A stretch of DNA of 11,221 nt from JAOUFP01 sp947085825 (GCA_947085825.1 CAMTXX010000075.1:1-11221); one strand, 5' to 3'. Positions 1 to 5,953 are shown, counted from the first letter of the stretch. Program-made: numbers and translations. The notes: a model not told the origin generated them from the letters alone.

Positions 1-179
1 TTGAACCCTCCGTTGGCTTCCCTGTACTTAACAATCCTCTCTGCCGTAATTGTTCCTATACCCGGCAACTTCATGAGTTCTTCTACAGCAGCATTGTTTA
101 TATCTATCTTTTCTCCTCCATAAACAATAAAGGGAACAATCAATAATACTGCCAGAGATAATACCAATACCTTCTTCAT
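1..179 (-). CDS. ComEA-like helix-hairpin-helix protein, 3' end outside the window
   Basis: Only the first 59 codons lie in the window; the C-terminus runs off the left edge. The protein starts MKKVLVLSLAVLLIVPFIVY, a short basic start and a hydrophobic stretch that reads as a signal peptide or membrane anchor. It is followed by a helix-hairpin-helix segment (KIDINNAAVEELMKLPGIG, then TITAERIVKYRE) of the ComEA type. In the family this motif binds DNA without sequence specificity, and small secreted ComEA-like proteins are implicated in DNA uptake or envelope-linked DNA binding. The ATG is preceded by GGAGGG at 5-nt spacing and overlaps the stop of the Wzz C-terminal frame (ATGA), so it is translated as the last visible gene of the polysaccharide operon. 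Small ComEA-like proteins next to glycan genes are common in environmental genomes, and their role there is unclear. Confidence 0.8.
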   Translation of the reverse strand, partial: MKKVLVLSLAVLLIVPFIVYGGEKIDINNAAVEELMKLPGIGTITAERIVKYREANGGF

Positions 180-367
180 GGTTGCCCTCCTATCTTCTTT
201 CTTATTTTTTCAACATATTCCATAAAAAACGCTAAAAATATCCCTGCGAAGAGGCTTGTAATGCCTGCGAGGGCTATATTCTTCTTTATATTTGGTTTGA
301 CTGGATTTTTTAGAATATAAGGTTTTTCTATCATTTCAACACCCTTTGGGTCTATTAAGAGCCTGGT
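176..367 (-). pseudogene. C-terminal part of the Wzz-like protein in a shifted frame
   Basis: This frame is open from just after a TAG at 368-370 down to the TGA at 176-178. It encodes LIDPKGVEMIEKPYILKNPV followed by KPNIKKNIALAGITSLFAGI and FLAFFMEYVEKIRKKIGGQP. The Pro- and Lys-rich approach and the second transmembrane helix are the normal C-terminal end of Wzz/GNVR chain-length proteins. The main Wzz-like frame, which stops at 336, lacks exactly this part. One base change within about 338-368 would join the two frames into a protein of about 265 residues. It could be a real mutation, a sequencing error in a short homopolymer (CCC AAA GGG nearby), or less likely programmed frameshifting. 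The stop overlaps the next gene's ATG. Confidence 0.75.
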
Positions 368-971
368 CTATTGCAAGCCTTTCAATCTTTAAATCTGAAA
401 CCCTTTTTTCAAGTTCAATCGGGTTAAATCCCACAGGAATAAGTCTGCCGCTTTCCAATAGTTTTTTATATGTCCTCGTTAGTTCAATTGAGTCTTCTAT
501 CACCTTGTTAATTTCCTCTGACTGCATAAGGAGTCTTTGTCTTTCTTCTTCAACAGGACGGTTTATAATAGAAAGGTTATTCAAATATCCGACAAACTCT
601 GTCATTGCAGAAGGTATGGCATCTGTATTTTTTGTCTCGATAATCAACTTAAGTTTGTCTGTAGAATCTCTGAGGACAGTTAATTTGATGTCAGTTATTA
701 AATGTTGAGTTGTTGGTAAAAACTTTTTTATTTTTTCTGCATCAATCTTGCCAATAACACCAAGCAGTTCTTTTGCTGTTAGTGCGGGCAGTTTCAGCAC
801 AACCTCTCCCCTGTATATTTGGGGCATTAGAAGACTTATTACCGTTGACGCAAGGACAGCGGCAAGAAACAATCCTATGATGAGGGATTTTCTTTTTACT
901 ATTACCTTCCAGTAATCATAGAGGTTAATCTCGTCTTCATAAGCTGCCGTGCCTTTATTCTGAGTTTCCAT
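336..971 (-). CDS. wzz: Wzz-type polysaccharide chain-length determinant, frameshifted near its C-terminus
   Basis: Predicted inner-membrane co-polymerase that sets O-antigen or exopolysaccharide chain length together with a Wzy polymerase. The N-terminal cytoplasmic segment contains EDEINLYDYWKVIVKRK (about residues 12-28), typical of the Wzz domain. A first transmembrane helix follows at about 29-48, and then a periplasmic region with coiled-coil-like helices (about 145-205). The frame ends early at LNRPKGC; the second transmembrane helix continues in another frame at 176-367. As read, the product has one membrane anchor only and would probably be non-functional. The ATG is well placed behind AAGGAGG. 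The gene follows the ATPase by 9 nt and precedes the ComEA-like gene. The Wzz assignment is sound; the exact subfamily is not resolved. Confidence 0.85.
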   Translation of the reverse strand: METQNKGTAAYEDEINLYDYWKVIVKRKSLIIGLFLAAVLASTVISLLMPQIYRGEVVLKLPALTAKELLGVIGKIDAEKIKKFLPTTQHLITDIKLTVLRDSTDKLKLIIETKNTDAIPSAMTEFVGYLNNLSIINRPVEEERQRLLMQSEEINKVIEDSIELTRTYKKLLESGRLIPVGFNPIELEKRVSDLKIERLAIDQALNRPKGC

Positions 972-980
972 GAAGCCTCC

Positions 981-2108
981 TTATGCAATGAATTCACGAT
1001 AATTATCTTTGCTGATTACCTGATAAGAGCCGTTATACACTGTCAGCCATTCCTTTGGGGGAACGGTTTTACTTTTTGTCCACTTCATCTCAAAACCGTA
1101 AATATGCCCTCCCCTCTCTTCAACAAAATCTATTTCCTTGCGGTCATATGTCCGCCAAAAATAATTACTAGCAGAAATTGATAAATATTCCTGTTTCTTC
1201 AGTCTTTCCATGATGATATAGTTCTCCCACAGCATTCCGACATCATCCCGCAATTCAAGCAGATTAAAGTTGTTGATTAGGGCATTTCTAATGCCGTTGT
1301 CAAGAAAGTAATATCGGGAATTTTTAGTAATCTCTTTTCTAAGGTTGCGGCTGAAACCGTTTAATTTATATGTAACAAAGGTTTTTTCAAGCAAATCCAG
1401 ATAATGCTCAACCGTATTTTTGCTCATGCCGAGTTGGGTTCCAAGTTCATTGTAAGAAACCTCCTTCCCAATCTGAAAGGCCAGTAACTGCAATAGTCTG
1501 ATGATTTTACCTGAGTGCTTTATCCCTTCCAGTTCAAGGATATCCTTGTACAAATAAGAACTGACTATTTCTTTTAAATACATCTCTTTCTGCCTGTTAT
1601 CATGCATCAGAATTATTTCAGGATAAGAACCATATATAAGCCTGTTTTCCAGATTTGCATCTGTTTGAGCCCTGTTTTCCAACTGTTGAAGTTCAAGTTG
1701 AGCAATGGGGAAGAGTTTAAGGGTATATTTTCTGCCGGTTAAAGGCTCTCCGATATCCTGTGCTAAATCAAATGATGATGAGCCTGTTGCCACTATTTGT
1801 ATATCTTTCATATGGTCAACTATCAGTTTTAGATTAACCCCTATTTTATTGATCTTTTGCGCCTCATCAATCACCAACAACTGATTGCTGCCTACAAATG
1901 AGAGCAATTTCTCAATTGATTGACTGCTCAAATAAGATTGAACATTGATATCTTCTCCTGTTACAAAAAGATATCGCAAGGTTATATCTTTCAAAAATTG
2001 GGTTAAAAGAGTAGTCTTGCCGCACCTGCGTGGACCATAGATAATAATGACTTTTTTAGGCTGAAGCATCCTTTTTAAGTTATCTAATTGCTTTTGCGGT
2101 ATGTACAT
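981..2108 (-). CDS. AAA+ ATPase with C-terminal DUF4143 domain
   Basis: A 375-residue protein of the AAA_14/DUF4143 family. Walker A is GPRRCGKT at residues 25-32, Walker B is LLVIDEAQ at 77-84, and a sensor-1-like ATGSSS lies at 107-112. A helix-turn-helix-like segment follows at about 217-245. The C-terminal DUF4143 region ends with a PD-(D/E)xK-like pattern: RKEIDF (Asp327), then FEMKW (Glu340, Lys342). These proteins are widespread, are often carried as isolated cargo genes, and have no settled function; links to mobile or TA-like behaviour have been suggested. The gene interrupts a polysaccharide operon and sits where the rest of an SDR gene would be expected, which argues for insertion. 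The upstream 26-bp dyad probably came with it. Length and motifs look intact. Confidence 0.88.
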   Translation of the reverse strand: MYIPQKQLDNLKRMLQPKKVIIIYGPRRCGKTTLLTQFLKDITLRYLFVTGEDINVQSYLSSQSIEKLLSFVGSNQLLVIDEAQKINKIGVNLKLIVDHMKDIQIVATGSSSFDLAQDIGEPLTGRKYTLKLFPIAQLELQQLENRAQTDANLENRLIYGSYPEIILMHDNRQKEMYLKEIVSSYLYKDILELEGIKHSGKIIRLLQLLAFQIGKEVSYNELGTQLGMSKNTVEHYLDLLEKTFVTYKLNGFSRNLRKEITKNSRYYFLDNGIRNALINNFNLLELRDDVGMLWENYIIMERLKKQEYLSISASNYFWRTYDRKEIDFVEERGGHIYGFEMKWTKSKTVPPKEWLTVYNGSYQVISKDNYREFIA

Positions 2109-2131
2109 TTACTTAATTTCTGTCAGTTTAG

Positions 2132-2157
2132 TGACTATATTGTATATAATTTAGTCA
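2132..2157. promoter_or_regulatory. 26-bp imperfect dyad upstream of the ATPase gene
   Basis: TGACTA at one end and TAGTCA at the other form the outer arms, and the AT-rich interior pairs well too (11 of 13 position pairs complementary by eye). It ends 24 nt upstream of the ATPase ATG. On the minus strand it includes TTGACT, which resembles a -35 box, but I find no good -10 at normal spacing. An operator or an element end are both possible. Confidence 0.45.
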
Positions 2158-2224
2158 ACCATATCAACAGGTGTGACCCAAGAAAACATGCACCCCCTGT
2201 CACCAATATTATTTTTCTCATCAT
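2135..2224 (-). pseudogene. N-terminal remnant of an SDR sugar-nucleotide enzyme, probably UDP-glucuronate decarboxylase
   Basis: A short frame starting directly at the stop of the UDP-glucose dehydrogenase gene (ATGA overlap) reads MRKIILVTGGACFLGSHLLI and then runs into a TAG. The first 18 residues match the start of extended SDR enzymes (normally VTGGAGFLGSHL). The Rossmann TGGAGFLG motif has Cys in place of the second conserved Gly. Homology stops at about 2168, just before the dyad of the ATPase gene. UDP-glucuronate decarboxylase (UDP-xylose synthase) commonly follows Ugd in operons and uses its product, so I infer that the remainder was replaced by the ATPase insertion. The family call rests on few residues plus context. 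Confidence 0.65.
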
Positions 2225-3549
2225 TCACCAACTCCTATCTGATAATACTCAAAACCTAACGCGTTAAGTTTTTCTCTGTTATACTGATTCCTTCCGTCAA
2301 AAATTATTTTATTCTTCAGACGTCTTGCCATCTCATCAAAGTCCGGGCTCCTGAACTCCTTCCATTCCGTAACAAGCAGCAATGCGTCAGCGCCAGACAA
2401 TGCAGCATATTTGGAATCAGCATATTCTACGTTTTTTAAGTCCTTGAGATAGTACTCCCTGGCAACATTCATTGCTTTGGGGTCATACGCTTTTATCTTC
2501 GCTCCATGCTTTGTAAGTTCCCGGATTATAGATAGACTTGACGCCTCTCTCGTGTCGTCTGTCTCAGGCTTGAAAGACAACCCCCAAACAGCAAATACAT
2601 GCCCGCTTAAATCCTCACCGAATCTTTTTATAACCTTATGGACAAGGACTAATTTCTGAGATTCATTTATTTCCTGAACCGCTCTGAGCATTTTGGCCGC
2701 ATATTTATTTTCTGTTGCTAATCTTTCCAGCGCCTTCACATCCTTTGGGAAACAGCTTCCGCCGTATCCGCAGCCCGGATATATAAAGCCGTAGCCTATC
2801 CTGCTGTCACTTCCTATGCCTACCCTGACCTTATTAACATCAGCTCCCACTTTCTCACAGATATTGGCTATTTCATTCATAAAAGATATCCTTGTCGCAA
2901 GCATTGCATTTGCGGCATATTTCGTCATTTCCGCGCTTCTTACATCCATAGCAATAAATCTTTCGTGGCTTCTTGTAAACGGCGAATACAGTTCTTTTAT
3001 CTTCTCAATCGCCTCTGGATTGTCAGCGCCTACAATCACCCTGTCAGGCCTCATAAAATCTTCAACAGCAGCGCCTTCTTTAAGAAATTCAGGATTTGAT
3101 ACAACATCAAAGGGGATTTCAACCTTCCTTTTATTCAGTTCACCTCGGATAACATCTCTAACTTTATCTGCTGTTCCTACAGGCACGGTTGACTTATTTA
3201 CTATGATAATATGGTGCGTCATATTTTTACCTGTATCCTGAGCTGCCTGCAAAACATGCTGTAAATCAGCGCTGCCGTCTTCTCCCATCGGAGTTCCGAC
3301 TGCTATGCAGCAAATCTCGCTGTTGTCAATCGCCTCTTTAATATCAGTCGTAAACCTCAATGTGCCAAGCCTGAAATTTTCAGCGACCAGAGGTTCAAGC
3401 CCGGGCTCGTATATGGGGATAACACCGCGCTTAAGGTTGTCTATCTTTTTTCTGTCAACATCAACGCAAAAGACGCTGTTTCCCATCTGCGCCATGCATG
3501 CGCCTGTGACAAGCCCCACATATCCTGTGCCTATGATTGAAATCTTCAT
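2221..3549 (-). CDS. ugd: UDP-glucose 6-dehydrogenase
   Basis: Oxidises UDP-glucose to UDP-glucuronate with two NAD+, supplying an acidic sugar precursor for capsule, EPS or LPS in the cytoplasm. The N-terminal NAD-binding motif GTGYVG is at residues 7-12. The conserved NPEFLKEG segment is at about 152-159, and a Lys/Asn-containing helix (TKYAANAML) lies near 209-217. The catalytic cysteine is Cys266 in GGSCFPKD. The C-terminal UDP-binding domain includes WGLSFKPETDDTREA. At 442 residues it has the usual full length, and a GGGAGA-like ribosome site precedes the ATG. A remnant SDR gene overlaps its stop, so Ugd was once coupled to an enzyme acting on UDP-glucuronate. All key motifs appear intact. 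Paralogues such as UDP-ManNAc dehydrogenase are less likely given these motifs. Confidence 0.95.
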   Translation of the reverse strand: MKISIIGTGYVGLVTGACMAQMGNSVFCVDVDRKKIDNLKRGVIPIYEPGLEPLVAENFRLGTLRFTTDIKEAIDNSEICCIAVGTPMGEDGSADLQHVLQAAQDTGKNMTHHIIIVNKSTVPVGTADKVRDVIRGELNKRKVEIPFDVVSNPEFLKEGAAVEDFMRPDRVIVGADNPEAIEKIKELYSPFTRSHERFIAMDVRSAEMTKYAANAMLATRISFMNEIANICEKVGADVNKVRVGIGSDSRIGYGFIYPGCGYGGSCFPKDVKALERLATENKYAAKMLRAVQEINESQKLVLVHKVIKRFGEDLSGHVFAVWGLSFKPETDDTREASSLSIIRELTKHGAKIKAYDPKAMNVAREYYLKDLKNVEYADSKYAALSGADALLLVTEWKEFRSPDFDEMARRLKNKIIFDGRNQYNREKLNALGFEYYQIGVGE

Positions 3550-3610
3550 TTACTATTTCTCCCTGAGTTTATATAATGCTCCGCCCTCTCAGTCACATTT
3601 CCTCATCCTG

Positions 3611-3625
3611 TCTACGACTCGTAGA
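3611..3625. promoter_or_regulatory. 15-bp perfect palindrome in the gap between the antiterminator and ugd
   Basis: TCTACGA-C-TCGTAGA has perfect 7-bp arms around one central base. It lies about 60 nt upstream of the ugd start, in a 150-nt gap that also holds a TATATAA stretch on the minus strand closer to ugd. It could be an operator or a small hairpin in the leader that the antiterminator acts through. No partner is known. Confidence 0.35.
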
Positions 3626-3659
3626 GAGGACTGTAACCTACAAGGGCTTAATTGGGTTT

Positions 3660-3708
3660 AGAGTTATCAGTTAAGAGTTAAAACTTTCAACTTTTAACTT
3701 TAAACTTT
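3660..3708. repeat. 7-bp-periodic array overlapping the 3' end of the antiterminator gene
   Basis: Seven consecutive heptads can be read on the plus strand: AGAGTTA, TCAGTTA, AGAGTTA, AAACTTT, CAACTTT, TAACTTT, AAACTTT. The last unit supplies the final codons and stop (AAA GTT TAA) of the antiterminator. AGTTAAAA at 3676-3683 and TTTTAACT at 3692-3699 also form an 8-bp hairpin stem with an 8-nt loop, which might act as a weak terminator, although no U-run follows. The period equals that of the array at the gene's other end. Confidence 0.6.
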
Positions 3709-4239
3709 CTCTACATCCGATGCGTCTATCTTCAGCGACACACCCTGCCTGAGTATATCAACAGAAAGAACAAGGATATGTTGACCTTTTCTTTCCGCAA
3801 GAATACCTTCCACTCCTGCAAGAGGCCCCATCTTTATTCTTACCCTCTGCCCTTCTTTTAAATATGGATAGGGGTCAAGGGTTTCTTTGCTTTCAACAAG
3901 CCTTTTTAAAGAAATTATCTGGTCTTCTGAGACAGGCTCCGGCTCACACTGATTAATGCCAAGAAATCTTACAACCCCTTGAGTTTTCAGGACAGTCAGC
4001 ATAGCTTCATATATCTTATGGATATGAACAAAAATATAGCACGGGAAGAGAGGGAAATTTATTAACTTCTTCCTGTCCTTCCATCTGCTGAGCCTCTCCA
4101 CAGCAGGCAGAAACGTCTCTACGCCGGATTTTTGCAATCTTTCCGCCACTTTAAACTCATGGCGGGATTTAACGTAAACAGCATACCAATACTGTGAACC
4201 GTGAACCGTGAACCGTGAACCGTGAACCGTGTTAATCAT
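3700..4239 (-). CDS. NusG-like transcription antiterminator (UpxY/RfaH type) with heptad repeats in its 5' end
   Basis: A NusG paralogue specialised for long glycan operons. By family knowledge it binds RNA polymerase near a leader and suppresses pausing and termination. The NGN domain covers about residues 17-115 (WYAVYVKSRHEFKVAERLQ, FPLFPCYIFVHI), and a KOW-type domain covers about 128-165 (VRIKMGPLAGVEGILAERKG). The first 16 residues (MINTVHGSRFTVHGSQ) are not family-like and are encoded by the GTGAACC heptad array, so the frame depends on repeat number. The ATG overlaps the stop of the upstream winged-helix gene (ATGA), implying translational coupling, and no in-frame start lies between the repeats and the NGN domain. 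It sits directly upstream of ugd, which fits local control of this polysaccharide locus. Confidence 0.9.
   Translation of the reverse strand: MINTVHGSRFTVHGSQYWYAVYVKSRHEFKVAERLQKSGVETFLPAVERLSRWKDRKKLINFPLFPCYIFVHIHKIYEAMLTVLKTQGVVRFLGINQCEPEPVSEDQIISLKRLVESKETLDPYPYLKEGQRVRIKMGPLAGVEGILAERKGQHILVLSVDILRQGVSLKIDASDVEKV
4194..4231. repeat. Heptanucleotide tandem repeat (GTGAACC x5 plus partial) in the antiterminator start
   Basis: Five perfect copies of GTGAACC (minus strand GGTTCAC) at 4194-4228, followed by GTG. The array lies 8 nt inside the antiterminator reading frame. Seven is not a multiple of three, so gain or loss of one unit shifts the frame. Perfect copies suggest recent expansion. 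Similar heptads occur as dispersed tandem repeats in other bacteria, so it may also be an inserted repeat. Confidence 0.9.
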
Positions 4240-4835
4240 AGATAATAGACCTTTTCAGGATTCACGCCTGCCTGATGAATCGTTTCAACCGCCATGCCGT
4301 CAAGGGATGCGACCAGTATTGCATCATATTTAATTCCATTGACATTCTCTATTGAATAGACGTCGTGTCCGAAGAACCCTTTTTCCCTCCCGCTGTCAGC
4401 AACGACTCGGGTTCGAGTCGCAACAACACCAACAATTTTAAGCGGCAGCCCTCTTGTAGAGATATAACATAACTCAGCAACCTCTCCATCGCCCCACAGA
4501 ACAATATTCCTGACATCTGAGGCCATCATCAACGCATAAGTCTGCTCAATCTTCTGCCGGACGTCTCTGAAATAGTCTATTGAGCGGTTCATGTAGCCGT
4601 AGGTAAGTTTTGCCTTCTCTGCAAAACCCTTAGGAGTGATTATATACTTGACTCTGTTTTTAGGAAGATTTTTGACCTTTATGAATCCCTTTTTATAAAG
4701 CCTTTTTACATACGCATTAACTAAGCCGAGGGCAATCCCAAGGCGGTCAGCCAATGCCCGCTGAGTAATCACCGACTCCTTTGTAAGTTCGTCAAGCAGC
4801 CTGAGGGATATGTCCTCATGCGGATGATTGTTCAT
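4236..4835 (-). CDS. Winged-helix transcriptional regulator with C-terminal nucleotide-binding-like domain
   Basis: A 199-residue protein. Residues about 10-72 form a winged helix: VITQRALADRLGIALGLVN is the helix-turn-helix, and VKYIITPKGFAEKAK is the wing and following helix. After a linker, residues about 108-199 look like a Rossmann-type domain, with NIVLWGDGEVAE as the glycine loop and YDAILVASLDG as a later strand. Such a domain may sense a nucleotide or sugar nucleotide; this is inference. Regulators of this build are found ahead of NusG-like genes in glycan loci. It overlaps the antiterminator by ATGA. No Shine-Dalgarno is visible, and the predicted start of transcription is almost at the ATG, suggesting a leaderless mRNA. 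A dyad overlaps both, so autoregulation is likely. Confidence 0.85.
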   Translation of the reverse strand: MNNHPHEDISLRLLDELTKESVITQRALADRLGIALGLVNAYVKRLYKKGFIKVKNLPKNRVKYIITPKGFAEKAKLTYGYMNRSIDYFRDVRQKIEQTYALMMASDVRNIVLWGDGEVAELCYISTRGLPLKIVGVVATRTRVVADSGREKGFFGHDVYSIENVNGIKYDAILVASLDGMAVETIHQAGVNPEKVYYL

Positions 4836-4846
4836 ACCATGAACAA
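4828..4846. promoter_or_regulatory. Perfect 19-bp dyad over the -10 box and start codon of the winged-helix gene
   Basis: TTGTTCAT-ACC-ATGAACAA has 8-bp perfect arms and a 3-nt spacer. One arm contains the ATG of the winged-helix gene and the other overlaps its -10 box, so a bound dimer would block transcription start. The obvious candidate ligand is the winged-helix protein itself. Confidence 0.6.
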
Positions 4847-4872
4847 TACCACATAAAAATCAATTTAGTCAA
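4843..4872 (-). promoter_or_regulatory. Sigma-70-like promoter of the winged-helix/antiterminator operon
   Basis: On the minus strand TTGACT (4867-4872) and TATTGT (4843-4848) are 18 nt apart. Transcription would start about 7 nt on, at or next to the ATG at 4835, giving a leaderless transcript; the absence of a Shine-Dalgarno agrees. Confidence 0.55.
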
Positions 4873-4963
4873 CCCAGAAAATGCAATTATTTTTATATAC
4901 TCAGCGACAGAAGTCGTAATCAGTTTTAGGGATAAAATAGGAACAGCGACCATTTTCAAGCTC

Positions 4964-5110
4964 TCATAAATCTTCCGGCTTAAACCCTGTATGCTTTGCA
5001 ATGCGCGCCAACATGCGCGGGCCGATTTCCTCATCATCATGAAATGCAAATATATAGTCTTGCCAATCAGGTCGCGAAAGAACACGGTGTGAACCACTTT
5101 TATGACGCAG
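4964..5110 (-). pseudogene. HicA/YcfA-like toxin remnant lacking its start
   Basis: An open frame of 48 codons with no start codon reads LRHKSGSHRVLSRPDWQDYI, FAFHDDEEIGPRMLARIAKH and TGFKPEDL, then TGA. The GSH of the dsRBD-like HicA fold, where the His is the usual catalytic residue, and the closing helix with TGFKPEDL are recognisable. HicA is an mRNA interferase normally paired with HicB. A TAG lies directly upstream of the first codon, so the N-terminal strand is missing and no HicB is next to it. Probably dead. The family call is good for this short length, although the exact HicA subfamily is not resolved. Confidence 0.65.
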
Positions 5111-5144
5111 CTAAAATGTTGTAATTCATAAAATTATCAACCTG

Positions 5145-5425
5145 TCAGAACAGAAAAAGTTTAATATTATTTTCAATTTTTCTCATTATCTCTTCATCAA
5201 CAATTCCAATGAGTTTCATAAATCTCCTTTTATCAAATGAGCTGATCTGCCTTGTTTTAAGCATAGAATCCGTCATGAGTCTGTTCTTAAAATCCTTTTC
5301 AGGTTGCTGAATTCTATATATCTATCGTTTTGAATAGTTAAGGCAGGGCGAACCTTCCTATATTCATGTCCAAAGCTCGGATCAAAATTGACCAACCATA
5401 TCTGCCCGCGATGAAACCTACTCAT
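5145..5425 (-). pseudogene. PemK/MazF-like toxin with internal deletion and frameshift
   Basis: The 5' half starts at an ATG overlapping the antitoxin stop and reads MSRFHRGQIWLVNFDPSFGH then EYRKVRPALTIQNDRYIEF, a typical MazF start with the conserved RP. It runs out of frame and stops at 5273. The 3' half resumes in another frame as PEKDFKNRLMTDSMLKTRQ then ISSFDKRRFMKLIGIVDEE, the normal C-terminal part with the conserved DS and FDKRR segments, ending at 5145. Roughly 25-30 residues of the middle are missing, so this is a real deletion rather than a base-calling error. MazF toxins are ribonucleases; this copy should be inactive. Confidence 0.75.
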
Positions 5426-5649
5426 AATTCTTTCAAACTGAGGTAGTAGTTCAATTCTTCATCGGAAAGAAAATCCTCAGTACTATCACTGATAGAAGCT
5501 AATTCAACTTCATGTTCAGAAGCTTCCACAGCGGCATTATCAGAAGTTACAATCACTTTAAAATGGGCATTTTTTTCCCGTGCAAGCTCATCAGGACAAT
5601 ACAGATGCCCATCAGGTAATACCTTGCTTTCAAAAACCATTTTCTTCAC
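5422..5649 (-). CDS. MazE-like antitoxin of a broken MazEF pair
   Basis: A 75-residue acidic protein. The N-terminal part (VFESKVLPDGHLYCPDELA) looks like an AbrB/SpoVT-type or similar DNA-binding strand-rich domain. The acidic tail (STEDFLSDEELNYYLSLKEL) is a typical toxin-binding end. The start is GTG at 5649, chosen because GGAGG lies 9 nt upstream; an ATG at codon 4 is the alternative. The stop overlaps the ATG of the decayed MazF-like gene. The antitoxin frame is intact while its toxin is broken, so it may survive as a stand-alone repressor or be in early decay. The exact antitoxin family is uncertain. Confidence 0.75.
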   Translation of the reverse strand: MKKMVFESKVLPDGHLYCPDELAREKNAHFKVIVTSDNAAVEASEHEVELASISDSTEDFLSDEELNYYLSLKEL

Positions 5650-5671
5650 CTTTTATCACCTCCGTGTATAG

Positions 5672-5699
5672 TTTATAGAAAATATATGCATATAATCAA
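5672..5699 (-). promoter_or_regulatory. Promoter of the orphan antitoxin with a palindrome in its spacer
   Basis: On the minus strand TTGATT (5694-5699) and TATAAA (5672-5677) are separated by 16 nt. The spacer contains most of the perfect 12-bp palindrome TATATGCATATA (5683-5694), a plausible operator for an autoregulating antitoxin. The region is very AT-rich, so a chance palindrome is possible. Confidence 0.45.
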
Positions 5700-5760
5700 A
5701 TTGATAAATCGCACGGTGTCAGGTCTTGAATCTTGACATTTCCGTTCTGAGGCACAAAAA

Positions 5761-5826
5761 CTAAGCTTTTTCCCACTCATCATTTGTTATTCCTGCTTGC
5801 CTTAATATCTCCTTGACAAACTTATG
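5761..5826 (-). pseudogene. C-terminal scrap of a HicA-like toxin, cut at a repeat boundary
   Basis: The frame reads HKFVKEILRQAGITNDEWEK then Ala and TAG. This is the usual last helix and tail of HicA-like proteins (KxILRQAGIxxxEW). The recognisable homology ends at 5826, exactly where the left direct repeat begins, so the repeat or its insertion appears to have removed the rest. Only 21 residues support the call. Confidence 0.45.
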
Positions 5827-5946
5827 GGAGGGTCAGGCATTGTATTGTTGTATTTGTGCATAAAGCATAGAGTGAAAAGGTCATAGTTTCAAAAAGCCGG
5901 CAGGCAGGCAAGCTGGAAGTGTGTTAACGATGTGCTTTTTCCTTGT
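5827..5946. repeat. Direct repeat of about 120 bp, left copy
   Basis: This copy matches 6281-6402 over its whole length with about 90% identity by eye, differing by a few substitutions and small gaps. It begins GGAGGGTCAGG and contains the shared stretches TTGTATTGTTGTATTTGTGC, AAAAAGCCGGCAGGC and GTGTGTTAACGATGTGC. It ends just before the stop of the zinc-finger antitoxin frame. Confidence 0.85.
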
Positions 5947-5953
5947 GAACTGC

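Noticed and set aside
3676..3699. Intrinsic terminator of the antiterminator gene
   Set aside because: An 8-bp AT-only stem without a following U-run is weak, and it is better explained as part of the heptad array.
4194..4231. A CRISPR-like array
   Set aside because: The units are contiguous 7-bp repeats without spacers, so this is a simple tandem repeat.
4816..5097. A 93-codon minus-strand frame overlapping the winged-helix promoter region
   Set aside because: It is a shadow: its first half is in another frame of the HicA-like remnant and its second half runs through the promoter and dyad. The composition is not protein-like.
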